DNA from: an uncultured Pseudomonadales bacterium
GTDB lineage: Bacteria > Pseudomonadota > Gammaproteobacteria > Pseudomonadales > Azotimanducaceae
Assembly (NCBI GenBank): GCA_958296405.1
Contig: OY282519.1
Location: forward strand, 496,001 to 560,000
Length of the DNA stretch: 64,000 bases
Direction: 5' to 3'
Of this stretch, positions 57,335 to 64,000 are shown piece by piece. The notes beneath the pieces are model-generated. The model was given only the letters and a program-made list of their open reading frames with translations. It had not been told where the DNA came from and made no database searches. The first letter of the stretch is position 1, and every line of letters starts with the position of its first letter. A program made the translations under genes and the position numbers.

Positions 57335-58318
57335 ATGAGCCACGGTCGGCTGCGCGTCGACCTCGACGCGGTGGCGGACAACTACGCCACGCTCAAGCAC
57401 CGCGCTGCCGGGGATGTCGCGGCGGTGGTGAAGGCCAATGCATACGGTTTGGGGGCGGTGCCGGTGGCGCGGCGGCTGGTGGCGGCAGGCTGCCGGCAAT
57501 TCTTCGTGGCGACCGAGAGCGAGGGCGTGGCGCTGCGCCCGGCGCTGCCGGAGGACGCAGAGATCTTCGTCTTCTCCGGAGAGGCGACAGCACCCGGCTT
57601 GATTGCCGTGGCCAACTTCCCGGAGCAGATCGGCCAGCAGCCGGTGGCGCTGCATGTCGATACGGGCATGCAACGCTTGGGCTTTCCATGGCACACGGTG
57701 CCCAAGGTGGCGAAGGTGAAGCTCCTGATTTCACACTTGGCCTGCGCCGACACCCCCGAGCACCCGCTCAATGCCGAGCAGGTGCGGCGCTTCGAGGCCG
57801 TGGCGGCACACTTTCCCGGCGTTCCCACGAGCCTCGCCAACTCGGCCGGCATCTTGAACGGCGTACCCGGCTTGGGCCGCGCCGGCATTGGCCTCTACGG
57901 CGGCAATCCGTGGTCTCACCGCCCAAATCCGATGCGCCCCGCGGCGACGTTCGAAGGACAGGTGCTCCAAGTGCGCGCGGTGCGCGCCGGCGAGGCGGTG
58001 GGCTATGGCGCTGGGCGCCGCATGGAACGCGACGCGCAAGTGGCGGTGGTGGGCGTCGGCTATGCCGATGGCGTGCAACGCATGTTGTCGAATCGCGGCG
58101 CCGCCGCCTTCAATGGCAAACGGCTGCCCGTCATCGGCCGCGTCTCGATGGACCTCACTCACTTGGACGCCACCGGCAGCGGCTTGGCCAGGGGCGATTG
58201 GGTGGAGTTCTGCGGGGCGCACATCGGCGTGGACGAAATGGCCGCGTGCGCCTTCACCATCGCCTACGAAATCCTTGTCGGCATCGGCAACCGCGTGGAG
58301 CGGCGGTACTTGCCCTAG
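57335..58318 (+). CDS. alr: Alanine racemase
   Basis: 327 residues, slightly short for the family. The PLP lysine is in 'VAAVVKANAYGLGA'; 'DTGMQRLGFPW', 'ANSAGIL', 'RAGIGLYGGNPW', 'AVGYGAGRRM' (catalytic Tyr) and 'IGRVSMDLTHLDATGSG' follow. It makes D-alanine for peptidoglycan. It is complete, but its last ~43 codons are repeated at 60142-60273 downstream. An Lrp-type regulator and alanine dehydrogenase lie 3 kb away, so alanine metabolism genes cluster here. Confidence 0.95.
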   Translation: MSHGRLRVDLDAVADNYATLKHRAAGDVAAVVKANAYGLGAVPVARRLVAAGCRQFFVATESEGVALRPALPEDAEIFVFSGEATAPGLIAVANFPEQIGQQPVALHVDTGMQRLGFPWHTVPKVAKVKLLISHLACADTPEHPLNAEQVRRFEAVAAHFPGVPTSLANSAGILNGVPGLGRAGIGLYGGNPWSHRPNPMRPAATFEGQVLQVRAVRAGEAVGYGAGRRMERDAQVAVVGVGYADGVQRMLSNRGAAAFNGKRLPVIGRVSMDLTHLDATGSGLARGDWVEFCGAHIGVDEMAACAFTIAYEILVGIGNRVERRYLP

Positions 58319-58573
58319 GCCGCTGGCGCGGCTGCCTTCGCCGCCCCGGGACGGCGGCGGCGGCGCACGGCGGCAAGACGCCGTTGCGCTATCATCGATG
58401 GTTCAACGCAACGGCTTGCGTGACACGCATGACAAAGGGGGGGTGGGCAATGGCCGCAGTGAATCGGGATGGCGCGCTGAAGGGGCAGGTGGCGGTGGTC
58501 ACCGGCGCCAGCCGAGGCATTGGCGAGGCGATCGACAAGCGGTTGGCGATGGAAGGCGCCAGCGTCGTGGTCT
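58187..58573. repeat. Left copy of ~385-bp direct repeat (alr 3' end to SDR 5' end)
   Basis: 387 bp, near-identical to 60142-60524 (383 bp). By eye about eight substitutions, one 3-bp and one 1-bp length difference. It covers the last 43 codons of alr, the intergenic region and the first ~41 codons of an SDR. Homology starts sharply at GCCAGGGGCG and stops after CGTGGTCT. Flanks a lower-GC foreign segment. Confidence 0.95.
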
Positions 58574-58605
58574 GGCCTCAACGCAGCCAGGATTTTGAAG
58601 TTTGA
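58450..58605 (+). pseudogene. Truncated SDR N-terminus fused to foreign sequence
   Basis: The frame from ATG 58450 matches the intact SDR at 60401 for 41 codons, through the NAD(P) loop 'VVTGASRGIGEAI', then switches after ASVVV to WPQRSQDFEV and stops. One substitution (IDKRL here, IAKRL in the intact copy) falls in a position that is usually Ala/Lys-flanked in SDRs, consistent with relaxed selection. It lacks the catalytic half and cannot be an active oxidoreductase. Confidence 0.9.
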
Positions 58606-58675
58606 TATTCCTGAGCGATATCTCAATCACGATGACGCACAAGCGGTAGCGGAACAAGTTAGGAGCGAGAAGTAA
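58571..58675 (+). pseudogene. C-terminal tail of a donor amidohydrolase-like gene
   Basis: Read in another frame across the left junction, the sequence codes SGLNAARILKFDIPERYLN followed by a charged end and TAA. 'GxNAARIxxxD' near the C-terminus is typical of the amidohydrolase_2 family. The stop codon overlaps the ATG of the next SDR (TAATG), so in the donor this was the upstream gene of the same operon and the junction cut it inside the coding region. Family call is tentative because only ~34 residues remain. Confidence 0.6.
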
Positions 58676-59514
58676 TGTCTAAAACTGTACTGATCACAGG
58701 ATGTTCGACTGGAATGGGCCGCTTGGCGGGGTTTACGTTTCAGGAAAAAGGCTGGAACGTGGTTGCAACCATGCGACGACCAGAAAACGAAACAGAATTG
58801 AATGCCCTAGAGAATACGTTGGTGCTGGTGTTGGATGTGACTGATCAGTCGAGCATAAACGACGCGATAAGTCAGGCGATCGACAACTTCGGAACGATTG
58901 ATGTACTTGTGAATAACGCAGGCTACGGTGGCCATGCGGCGCTGGAACAATCAAGCGACGAGTCGGTTCGCGCCATGTTTGATACCAACGTTTTTGGCGT
59001 GTTTAACACCACCCGCGCTGTAATGCCCATCCTGAGAAAGCAGGGCGCTGGCGTAGTTATTAATGTGACTTCCATGGCTGGGATGATCGGCATCCCTCTC
59101 GAGACATCTTATTGCGCTTCAAAGTGGGCCGTCGAAGGCTTCACAGAGGCTTTAGCTATGGAGTGTCGTGATCTTGGTATCAAGGTGTGTTCAGTGCTTC
59201 CCGGTGCCTACGCGACTGCGTTCAACGGGAACGTACAGGACAATCTGGAAACGGGTGATACCCAAGTGGTAGAACACGCGCAGAAAATTCGAGCTCACTT
59301 CCGCGCTATCGTCGAGGATCACCACGGGAGCGAACAGACTGCAGACGCCCAAGAGGTAGCTGACCTAATCTATCAGTGCGCGATAGAAGATATGCCGGTG
59401 CATAACCCGTGCGGTAGTGATGCCCAAATGCTGGTTGGACTGTCCCAGTCTCCTGGGCGGCAGGTGTTTTACAACAACTTGACGGGATTACTGCTTCCCG
59501 CACCACCAGCATAA
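58675..59514 (+). CDS. Short-chain dehydrogenase/reductase in foreign segment
   Basis: 279 residues from ATG overlapping the preceding stop. 'VLITGCSTGMGRLAGFTFQE' is the cofactor loop, 'VLVNNAGYGGHAALEQ' and 'VINVTSMAGMIGIPLETSYC' with Y-C-A-S-K the catalytic motifs. It is a classical SDR with a long C-terminus. Codon use and GC (about half, by eye) differ sharply from neighbours, indicating recent transfer. Not related closely to the SDR duplicated around it. Confidence 0.93.
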   Translation: MSKTVLITGCSTGMGRLAGFTFQEKGWNVVATMRRPENETELNALENTLVLVLDVTDQSSINDAISQAIDNFGTIDVLVNNAGYGGHAALEQSSDESVRAMFDTNVFGVFNTTRAVMPILRKQGAGVVINVTSMAGMIGIPLETSYCASKWAVEGFTEALAMECRDLGIKVCSVLPGAYATAFNGNVQDNLETGDTQVVEHAQKIRAHFRAIVEDHHGSEQTADAQEVADLIYQCAIEDMPVHNPCGSDAQMLVGLSQSPGRQVFYNNLTGLLLPAPPA

Positions 59515-59526
59515 GCTCGTCCAAGC

Positions 59527-59628
59527 ATGACGTTTTGGATACCTCATCGGCTAGATGCCGACCGGTTTCGACTTTCAGCCTGGCTCAACGCGAACCTGAT
59601 CGTGATTGATTTGGAGGAAGGTATCTAA
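59527..59628 (+). CDS. 33-codon frame between donor SDR and SRPBCC gene
   Basis: MTFWIPHRLDADRFRLSAWL followed by NANLIVIDLEEGI and TAA. It is in the same frame as the SDR, four codons after its stop, and its own stop overlaps the next ATG (TAATG). It could be a small coupled peptide or the remnant of a longer protein. The GGAGG of the SRPBCC ribosome site lies inside its 3' end. No family recognised. Confidence 0.35.
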   Translation: MTFWIPHRLDADRFRLSAWLNANLIVIDLEEGI

Positions 59629-60107
59629 TGATCAAGTGGATTATTGGAGTCCTGGTCCTCCTGGCGGTAGTGGTAGTTGTTGGCTTGGTCACGCGTAAAT
59701 CAGTGCGTGCTGAGATTCTGATTGAGGCGACGCCTGATGAGGTTTGGGCGGTGATCACTGATCCCTCCTCTTACCCCGACTGGAATCCGATTTTCGTTTC
59801 CTATGAAGGTGTGTTTGCTGAAGGCAGCCAAGTCGCGTTGCAGATGAAAATGGGCGAAGGCGATCCCACACGAGTACAAGTTGAGGTAAAGGACTTCGTA
59901 CCCAGGGAATGGATGCATCAAGGTGGCGGATATCCCCTCATCCTGATCTATGACCACAACTGGTATTTGGAGGCAGTGCCCGAAGGCACGAAAGTAACTC
60001 AGTATGAGTACTACACCGGGGTTTATGTGCTCTTCTGGGATCCCACGGCTGCGCGACTGGCCTACGAACAGGGAAACAAAAACCTCAAGGCGAGATTAGA
60101 AGGCTAG
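59628..60107 (+). CDS. SRPBCC (polyketide cyclase/START-like) protein with N-terminal membrane anchor
   Basis: 159 residues from ATG behind TTGGAGGAAGGTATCTA. A hydrophobic N-terminus ('IIGVLVLLAVVVVVGLVT') anchors a START-like domain: 'RAEILIEATPDEVWAVITDP' then SSYPDWNPIF, the hallmark of SRPBCC proteins, and a C-terminal helix. It likely binds a hydrophobic ligand at the membrane. It belongs to the lower-GC donor segment together with the SDR. Confidence 0.88.
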   Translation: MIKWIIGVLVLLAVVVVVGLVTRKSVRAEILIEATPDEVWAVITDPSSYPDWNPIFVSYEGVFAEGSQVALQMKMGEGDPTRVQVEVKDFVPREWMHQGGGYPLILIYDHNWYLEAVPEGTKVTQYEYYTGVYVLFWDPTAARLAYEQGNKNLKARLEG

Positions 60108-60129
60108 GGTTTTGAAGACGGAGAGAAAG

Positions 60130-60273
60130 ATGGATTACCGAGCCAGGGGCGATTGGGTGGAGCTCTCCGGGGCGCACATCGGCGTGGACGAAATGGCCGC
60201 ATGCGCCTTCACCATCGCCTACGAAATCCTTGTCGGCATCGGCAACCGCGTGGAGCGGCGGTACTTGCCATAG
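60130..60273 (+). pseudogene. Alanine racemase C-terminal fragment with a donor start codon
   Basis: ATG 60130 codes MDYR and then runs in frame into the duplicated alr end (ARGDWVELSGAHIGVDEMAA ... RRYLP) to a TAG, 47 codons in all. GGAGAGAAAG before the ATG is a good ribosome site and probably belonged to the next gene of the donor operon. Compared with the intact alr it has Phe-Cys changed to Leu-Ser. It lacks the PLP lysine and is not a racemase. Confidence 0.85.
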
Positions 60274-60524
60274 GCCGCTGGCACGGCTGCCTTCGCGGCC
60301 CCGGGACGGCGGCGGCGCACGGCGGCAAGACGCCGTTGCGCTATCATCGATGGTTCAACGCAACGGCTTGCGTGACACGCATGACAAAGGGGGGTGGGCA
60401 ATGGCCGCAGTGAATCGGGATGGCGCGCTGAAGGGGCAGGTGGCGGTGGTCACCGGCGCCAGCCGAGGCATTGGCGAGGCGATCGCCAAGCGGTTGGCGA
60501 TGGAAGGCGCCAGCGTCGTGGTCT
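60142..60524. repeat. Right copy of ~385-bp direct repeat
   Basis: 383 bp in direct orientation to 58187-58573. It begins immediately after donor sequence GATTACCGA and ends where the intact SDR continues with CAGCGCGCACC. Differences from the left copy include CCCTAG/CCATAG at the alr stop and a shorter GGC run in the spacer. Both copies keep TATCAT (60342-60347 here), a possible -10 element for the SDR. Confidence 0.95.
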
Positions 60525-61213
60525 CAGCGCGCACCGTGGAAGCGAGCGACCATTTCCTGCCCGGCACCATCAAGCAGTGCGTGGCCGACATCGAGGCAGC
60601 CGGCGGCAGTGCCCTGCCGGTGCGCTGCAATCTGGCGGATCCGGGCGACCGCGAGCGGCTCATCGACGAGACGGAGCGCGCCTTCGGCCCCGTGGACATC
60701 CTAGTCAACAATGCCGCCGTCACTTGGTTCCTGCCAGTTTCGAACTTCACGGAAAAGCGCTATCGCATGATGATGGACGTGCAGGTGTATGCGCCCTTCG
60801 AGCTCACGCAGCGCGTGCTGCCGGGGATGGTGGAACGCGGCCGCGGTTGGATTCTGAACATCTCCTCCCACGCGGCCATCCACCCCGAGGCCAACGCGCC
60901 GGGCGGCCACGGCGGCACCGTGTACGGCATGTGCAAGGCTGCCTTGGAGCGCTTCACCACCGGCTTGGCGCAGGAACTCCACGGCACCGGCGTGGCGGCC
61001 AACGTCATCTCGCCGGGGCTCGTCGCCACGCCTGGCGTGGTGCATCACAAGCTCATCAACGACACGAACAAAGATCGTGTGACGCCGGTGGAACACATGG
61101 CCGAAGCGTGCCTGCGCCTCTGCCACGGCGACCCAGCGCAGATCACCGGCCGCATCGATTATGCGGACCAAGTGATGGCGGAGTTCAAGCTGACGGCTGC
61201 GGAGCTCGTCTAG
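60401..61213 (+). CDS. Short-chain dehydrogenase/reductase (native, intact copy)
   Basis: 270 residues. 'VAVVTGASRGIGEAIAKRLA' cofactor loop, 'VDILVNNAAVTWFLPVSNFT', Ser in 'ILNISSHAAIHPEANAPG' and Y-G-M-C-K. High GC, like the genome. Its first 41 codons are duplicated at 58450. The longer loop before the catalytic Tyr (HPEANAPGGHGG) is unusual for a classical SDR. Substrate unknown. Confidence 0.92.
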   Translation: MAAVNRDGALKGQVAVVTGASRGIGEAIAKRLAMEGASVVVSARTVEASDHFLPGTIKQCVADIEAAGGSALPVRCNLADPGDRERLIDETERAFGPVDILVNNAAVTWFLPVSNFTEKRYRMMMDVQVYAPFELTQRVLPGMVERGRGWILNISSHAAIHPEANAPGGHGGTVYGMCKAALERFTTGLAQELHGTGVAANVISPGLVATPGVVHHKLINDTNKDRVTPVEHMAEACLRLCHGDPAQITGRIDYADQVMAEFKLTAAELV

Positions 61214-61247
61214 CCAGCCGACTCCCTGCCCCAACCCAGCCCGGCGA

Positions 61248-61730
61248 TCACGGTTCGCGCACCGGCACTTCCGTGCGCTTGACGACGGTGCGCAGCGCGA
61301 AGTTGGAGTGAACCCGGTCCACCCCCGGCAGGCGGGTGAGGTGGCGCCGGTGGATGCGTTCGTAATCCGCGGCGCCGCGCGCCACCACGCGCAGCATGAA
61401 GTCTGCCTCGCCCGTCATCGTGTAGCACTCCATCACTTCCGGCAGATCGCGCACGGCCACCTCAAAGGCCTCTAGGTCTGCGCGCTGCTGCGAGGCGAGG
61501 GTGATCTGCACGAACACGTTGTCCGGATAGCCCGCCTGCGCCTGGTCAACCAAGCCCACATAGCCGCGGATGAGGCCGCTCTGCTCCAAGTTCTGGGTGC
61601 GCCGCAGGCAGGTGGACTCCGACAGGTTCAAGCGCTTGGCAAGCTCGGAGTTGGGCAACCGGCCATTCGTCTGCAATTCGTGAAGGATACGCCGGTCAAA
61701 CCGATCTAAACTGGCAAAATCTTTCTTCAT
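61248..61730 (-). CDS. Lrp/AsnC-family transcriptional regulator
   Basis: 160 residues from ATG at 61730. The N-terminal helix-turn-helix reads 'LDRFDRRILHELQTNGRLPN' then SELAKRLNLSESTCLRRTQNL; the RAM ligand-binding domain follows ('DLPEVMECYTMTGEADFMLRV'). It is divergent from alanine dehydrogenase with 185 bp between the starts. In other bacteria such a pair is an alanine- or leucine-responsive activator of ald, so that role is likely here (inference). Confidence 0.93.
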   Translation of the reverse strand: MKKDFASLDRFDRRILHELQTNGRLPNSELAKRLNLSESTCLRRTQNLEQSGLIRGYVGLVDQAQAGYPDNVFVQITLASQQRADLEAFEVAVRDLPEVMECYTMTGEADFMLRVVARGAADYERIHRRHLTRLPGVDRVHSNFALRTVVKRTEVPVREP

Positions 61731-61864
61731 GGGAACGCCCAGCGACAGGTTCTTGCGAATTGAATCATCGCGGCGCCGAAAAAAGCAAGCACCTTCCAAC
61801 CACCCTCATCTATGTTTTCACGCAAGCGCCACAGGGTGGCCCTGCCGGGCAACACATAGTAGAG

Positions 61865-61908
61865 GCAACGGCAGTTGCGGGAAGAAAAGCAGCGGCAGTT
61901 GCAGGGAA
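61865..61908. promoter_or_regulatory. Repeated motif in the Lrp-ald intergenic region
   Basis: The motif CGGCAGTTGC(G/A)GG occurs twice, starting at 61869 and 61893, 24 bp apart. The first copy overlaps an inverted repeat GCAAC-GGCA-GTTGC (61865-61878). It lies 8-50 bp before the ald ATG. Spacing of about two helical turns suits a multimeric Lrp-type protein, but binding is unproven; the second copy overlaps the ald ribosome-site region (AGGGAAGG). Confidence 0.4.
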
Positions 61909-61915
61909 GGTTGAG

Positions 61916-63064
61916 ATGAAGACGCGCATTGGCGTTCCGAAGGAAATCAAGAACCATGAATGCCGCGTCGCGCTGCCGCCCCACGCGGTGCGCCAGCTAG
62001 TTGCCGCCGGGCATGAAGTCGTTGTCGAGGCGGGGGCCGGGGCCGGCATCGGCATAGACGATGCGGCCTATCGCGCATCCGGCGCCCGGCTCGGCGACGC
62101 CATGGCTGCCTACCAAGCAGAGCTCATCGTGAAAGTGAAGGAGCCACTGCCGAATGAGTGCGCGCGGCTTCAACCCGAGCAAGTCATCTTCAGCTACTTG
62201 CACCTCGCCGCCAACCCGACGCTCGCCCACACCCTCGCCGCCCGAGGCGTCACTGCGCTCGCATACGAAACAGTGACGGCGCCGGACGGCAGCCTGCCGT
62301 TGTTGACGCCCATGAGCGAAATCGCCGGGCGGCTTTCGATTCAGGTCGGCGCCATGGCGCTGCAACAGGCAAGCGGAGGCCGGGGAGTGCTGCTTTCCGG
62401 CGCCACTGGCGTGGCTGCGGGCAAGGTGGCCGTCATTGGCGGCGGCACCGCCGGCGCCAACGCGGCGCGGCTGGCCTCGCAACTCGGCGCGGACGTGACC
62501 ATCCTCGACAAGTCGCCGTCACGGCTCAGTGCGCTGCGCAAGCAATTCGGCGCGGCCGTGCAGGTATTGTCGGCAAGCCCGGATGCCGTGGAACGCGCCG
62601 CGCTCGATGCAGACCTCGTCATCGGCGCCGTGCTGGTGCCGGGCGCGCGGGCGCCACGCGTAATCTCGCGGGATGTCCTGCGCAACATGCAGGACGGCTC
62701 GGCCATCGTTGACGTCTCCATCGACCAAGGCGGCTGCTTCGAAACCAGCCGCCCGACCACGCACGATGCCCCCACCTACATGGAGGAAGGCGTCGTGCAT
62801 TACTGTGTCGCGAACATGCCTGGGGCGGTGGCGCGAACTGCCACGTTTGCCCTTTCCAGTGTCGTTCTCCCCTTCGTACAAGCGTTGGCGGACAAAGGCT
62901 GGCGCCAAGCGCTGGCCGATGATTCGCACCTCGCCCCAGGCATGAACGTTCACGCCGGCCGCGTTCAACATCCGGCCGTTATCCGCTCGCTGGCTTCGGC
63001 TGGAGCGCTCGACAGCGCAATGCCGGGCGGCGGGGATAAGGTTTCATCCCGCCGTGCGGCGTGA
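61916..63064 (+). CDS. ald: Alanine dehydrogenase
   Basis: 382 residues from ATG behind AGGGAAGGTTGAG. 'IGVPKEIKNHECRVALPPHA' opens the family; the catalytic Lys in 'IVKVKEPLPNE' and His in 'FSYLHLAANPTLA' are present, and the NAD site is 'VAVIGGGTAGANAARLASQ'. 'SIDQGGCFETSRPTTHDAPT' is conserved. It interconverts L-alanine and pyruvate plus ammonia. Divergent Lrp-type regulator; strong hairpin downstream. The C-terminus is ~10 residues longer than usual. Confidence 0.95.
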   Translation: MKTRIGVPKEIKNHECRVALPPHAVRQLVAAGHEVVVEAGAGAGIGIDDAAYRASGARLGDAMAAYQAELIVKVKEPLPNECARLQPEQVIFSYLHLAANPTLAHTLAARGVTALAYETVTAPDGSLPLLTPMSEIAGRLSIQVGAMALQQASGGRGVLLSGATGVAAGKVAVIGGGTAGANAARLASQLGADVTILDKSPSRLSALRKQFGAAVQVLSASPDAVERAALDADLVIGAVLVPGARAPRVISRDVLRNMQDGSAIVDVSIDQGGCFETSRPTTHDAPTYMEEGVVHYCVANMPGAVARTATFALSSVVLPFVQALADKGWRQALADDSHLAPGMNVHAGRVQHPAVIRSLASAGALDSAMPGGGDKVSSRRAA

Positions 63065-63125
63065 CGTTCAAACAAGGAAATGGCGGCATCCCCTCCCCCC
63101 ACCCCAAGCCGCCGGCATGGAAGCA

Positions 63126-63152
63126 GAAGCCGGGGCGCAATGCCCCGGCTTC
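63126..63152 (+). terminator. Strong hairpin downstream of ald
   Basis: GAAGCCGGGGC (63126-63136), loop GCAAT, GCCCCGGCTTC (63142-63152): a perfect 11-bp GC-rich stem 61 bp after the ald stop. No T-run follows, but it is the most stable simple hairpin in the window and probably ends the ald transcript. Confidence 0.65.
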
Positions 63153-63263
63153 ACCCACTCCGCCCTGCGCGAAGCGCCAATGGCTCGCTGACGGCACCAT
63201 CCGCCACGACATTCGGGTAATCTTGCCCTTTTAGCCACGCATGCGCCGCTAGGCGCGCCAGCG

Positions 63264-64000
63264 ATGTCCCACCCCTTGCACAACGAGTTTCCGCCGGATT
63301 CGCTGGAGGCGAAAGACCTCAAGCATCTCCTGCACCCGACGACGCACCTGCGCCGGCACCAGAACGAAGGCCCCGCCGTGCATGCGCGCGCCAAAGGCGT
63401 GTACCTGTGGGACAACCACGGCAAACAGTACTTGGAAGGCATGGCCGGCCTTTGGTGTACCGCGCTCGGCTATGGTGAAGAGGAGCTGGCGCGCGTGGCC
63501 GCGGAGCAGATTCGCCGCTTGGCTTACTCGCAGCTTTTCGCCGGCAAGACGAACGAGCCGAGCATCCTGCTTGCCGAGAAGCTGATCGGGATGCTGCCCT
63601 TTGACGTCAGCAGGGTATTCTTCGGGCTGTCTGGCTCCGACGCCAACGATACCCAAGTGAAGCTCATGTGGTACTACCACAACTTGATTGGGAAGCCGGA
63701 GAAGAAGAAGATCATCTCGCGCCGCGGGGGCTACCACGGCATCACCGTCGCCAGCGGCAGCCTGACTGGCCTAGCGCCCTTCCACAAGCAGTTCGACCTG
63801 CCGATTTCCGGCATCCTGCACACCGGCAATCCACACTTCTACCGGCACGGACTCGAAGGCGAAACGGAGGAAGCCTTCACCACGCGCCTTGCCACCGAAC
63901 TCGAAGCGCTCATCGTAGCCGAAGGGCCGGAGACCGTCGCCGCCTTCATCGCGGAGCCCATACTCGGCGCCGGCGGCGTCATCGTGCCACCAGATGGCTA
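63264..64000 (+). CDS. Class III (omega) aminotransferase, C-terminus cut by window edge
   Basis: About 245 residues are visible. 'GVYLWDNHGKQYLEGMAGLW' and 'VFFGLSGSDANDTQVKLMWY' then 'RRGGYHGITVASGSLTGL' are typical of the beta-alanine/pyruvate and putrescine aminotransferase group, and 'IAEPILGAGGVIVPPDG' precedes the PLP lysine, which lies beyond base 64000. It transfers an amino group from an omega-amine to pyruvate or another keto acid. Alanine made here could feed Ald (inference). Confidence 0.93.
   Translation, partial: MSHPLHNEFPPDSLEAKDLKHLLHPTTHLRRHQNEGPAVHARAKGVYLWDNHGKQYLEGMAGLWCTALGYGEEELARVAAEQIRRLAYSQLFAGKTNEPSILLAEKLIGMLPFDVSRVFFGLSGSDANDTQVKLMWYYHNLIGKPEKKKIISRRGGYHGITVASGSLTGLAPFHKQFDLPISGILHTGNPHFYRHGLEGETEEAFTTRLATELEALIVAEGPETVAAFIAEPILGAGGVIVPPDG

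Noticed and set aside
58574-60141. Insertion sequence or integron cassette
   Set aside because: No transposase or integrase frame, no terminal inverted repeats, no attC-like fold; flanking duplication is ~385 bp, far beyond a target-site duplication.

Overview
The window looks like chromosomal DNA from a high-GC gammaproteobacterium, probably from a marine or host-associated metagenome. The main evidence is the block at 33.5-53.6 kb. Read on the minus strand from its upstream end it holds nnrED, tsaE, an N-acetylmuramoyl-L-alanine amidase, mutL, miaA, hfq, hflX, hflK, hflC, purA, (trm112, folE2), rnr, rlmB, rpsF, rpsR, rplI, dnaB and radA. This is the classical gammaproteobacterial gene order, with folE2 and a divergent tRNA-Leu(CAG) added and alr moved to 57 kb. 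Ordinary genes are GC-rich and often start with GTG or TTG, and many operon partners overlap by 1-10 nt.

Layout. 0-16 kb is catabolic and accessory: two acyl-CoA dehydrogenases, an Eis-like acetyltransferase, a class C beta-lactamase-fold esterase, a membrane-anchored quinohemoprotein dehydrogenase with a 42-aa membrane peptide, a MotA/ExbB-ExbD-like trio, an enoyl-CoA hydratase, an MFS exporter, a CDP-alcohol phosphatidyltransferase, and a two-subunit molybdenum hydroxylase. 15.7-21.3 kb is a small defence/toxin-antitoxin island, visibly less GC-rich in its second half: DUF433 with a PIN-like toxin, an orphan HicB-like antitoxin, and a two-gene operon coding a PHP-domain SMC-like ATPase and an AlbA_2/HATPase protein. 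21.7-31.7 kb carries nuoG-nuoN of respiratory complex I. nuoA-nuoF are absent and the defence operon lies where they would be expected. An SDR and a secreted SNase-like nuclease lead to the housekeeping block.

53.7-64 kb carries a hotdog thioesterase, an NTF2-like protein, an FAD oxidase of the alkyl-DHAP synthase type, an epoxide-hydrolase-like protein, alanine racemase, SDRs, a divergent Lrp-type regulator / alanine dehydrogenase pair, and a class III aminotransferase cut by the window end.

The most striking structure is at 58.2-60.5 kb. A lower-GC 1.57-kb fragment of a foreign operon (amidohydrolase tail, SDR, 33-codon frame, SRPBCC protein, start of a next gene) sits between two near-identical ~385-bp direct copies of the alr-SDR junction. 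This leaves one truncated SDR and one truncated alanine racemase, both fused to donor sequence. No transposase or integrase is present. A 25-G homopolymer at 33.48 kb within unusual purine-rich sequence may be an assembly scar. All calls rest on reading the sequence; no database search was run.
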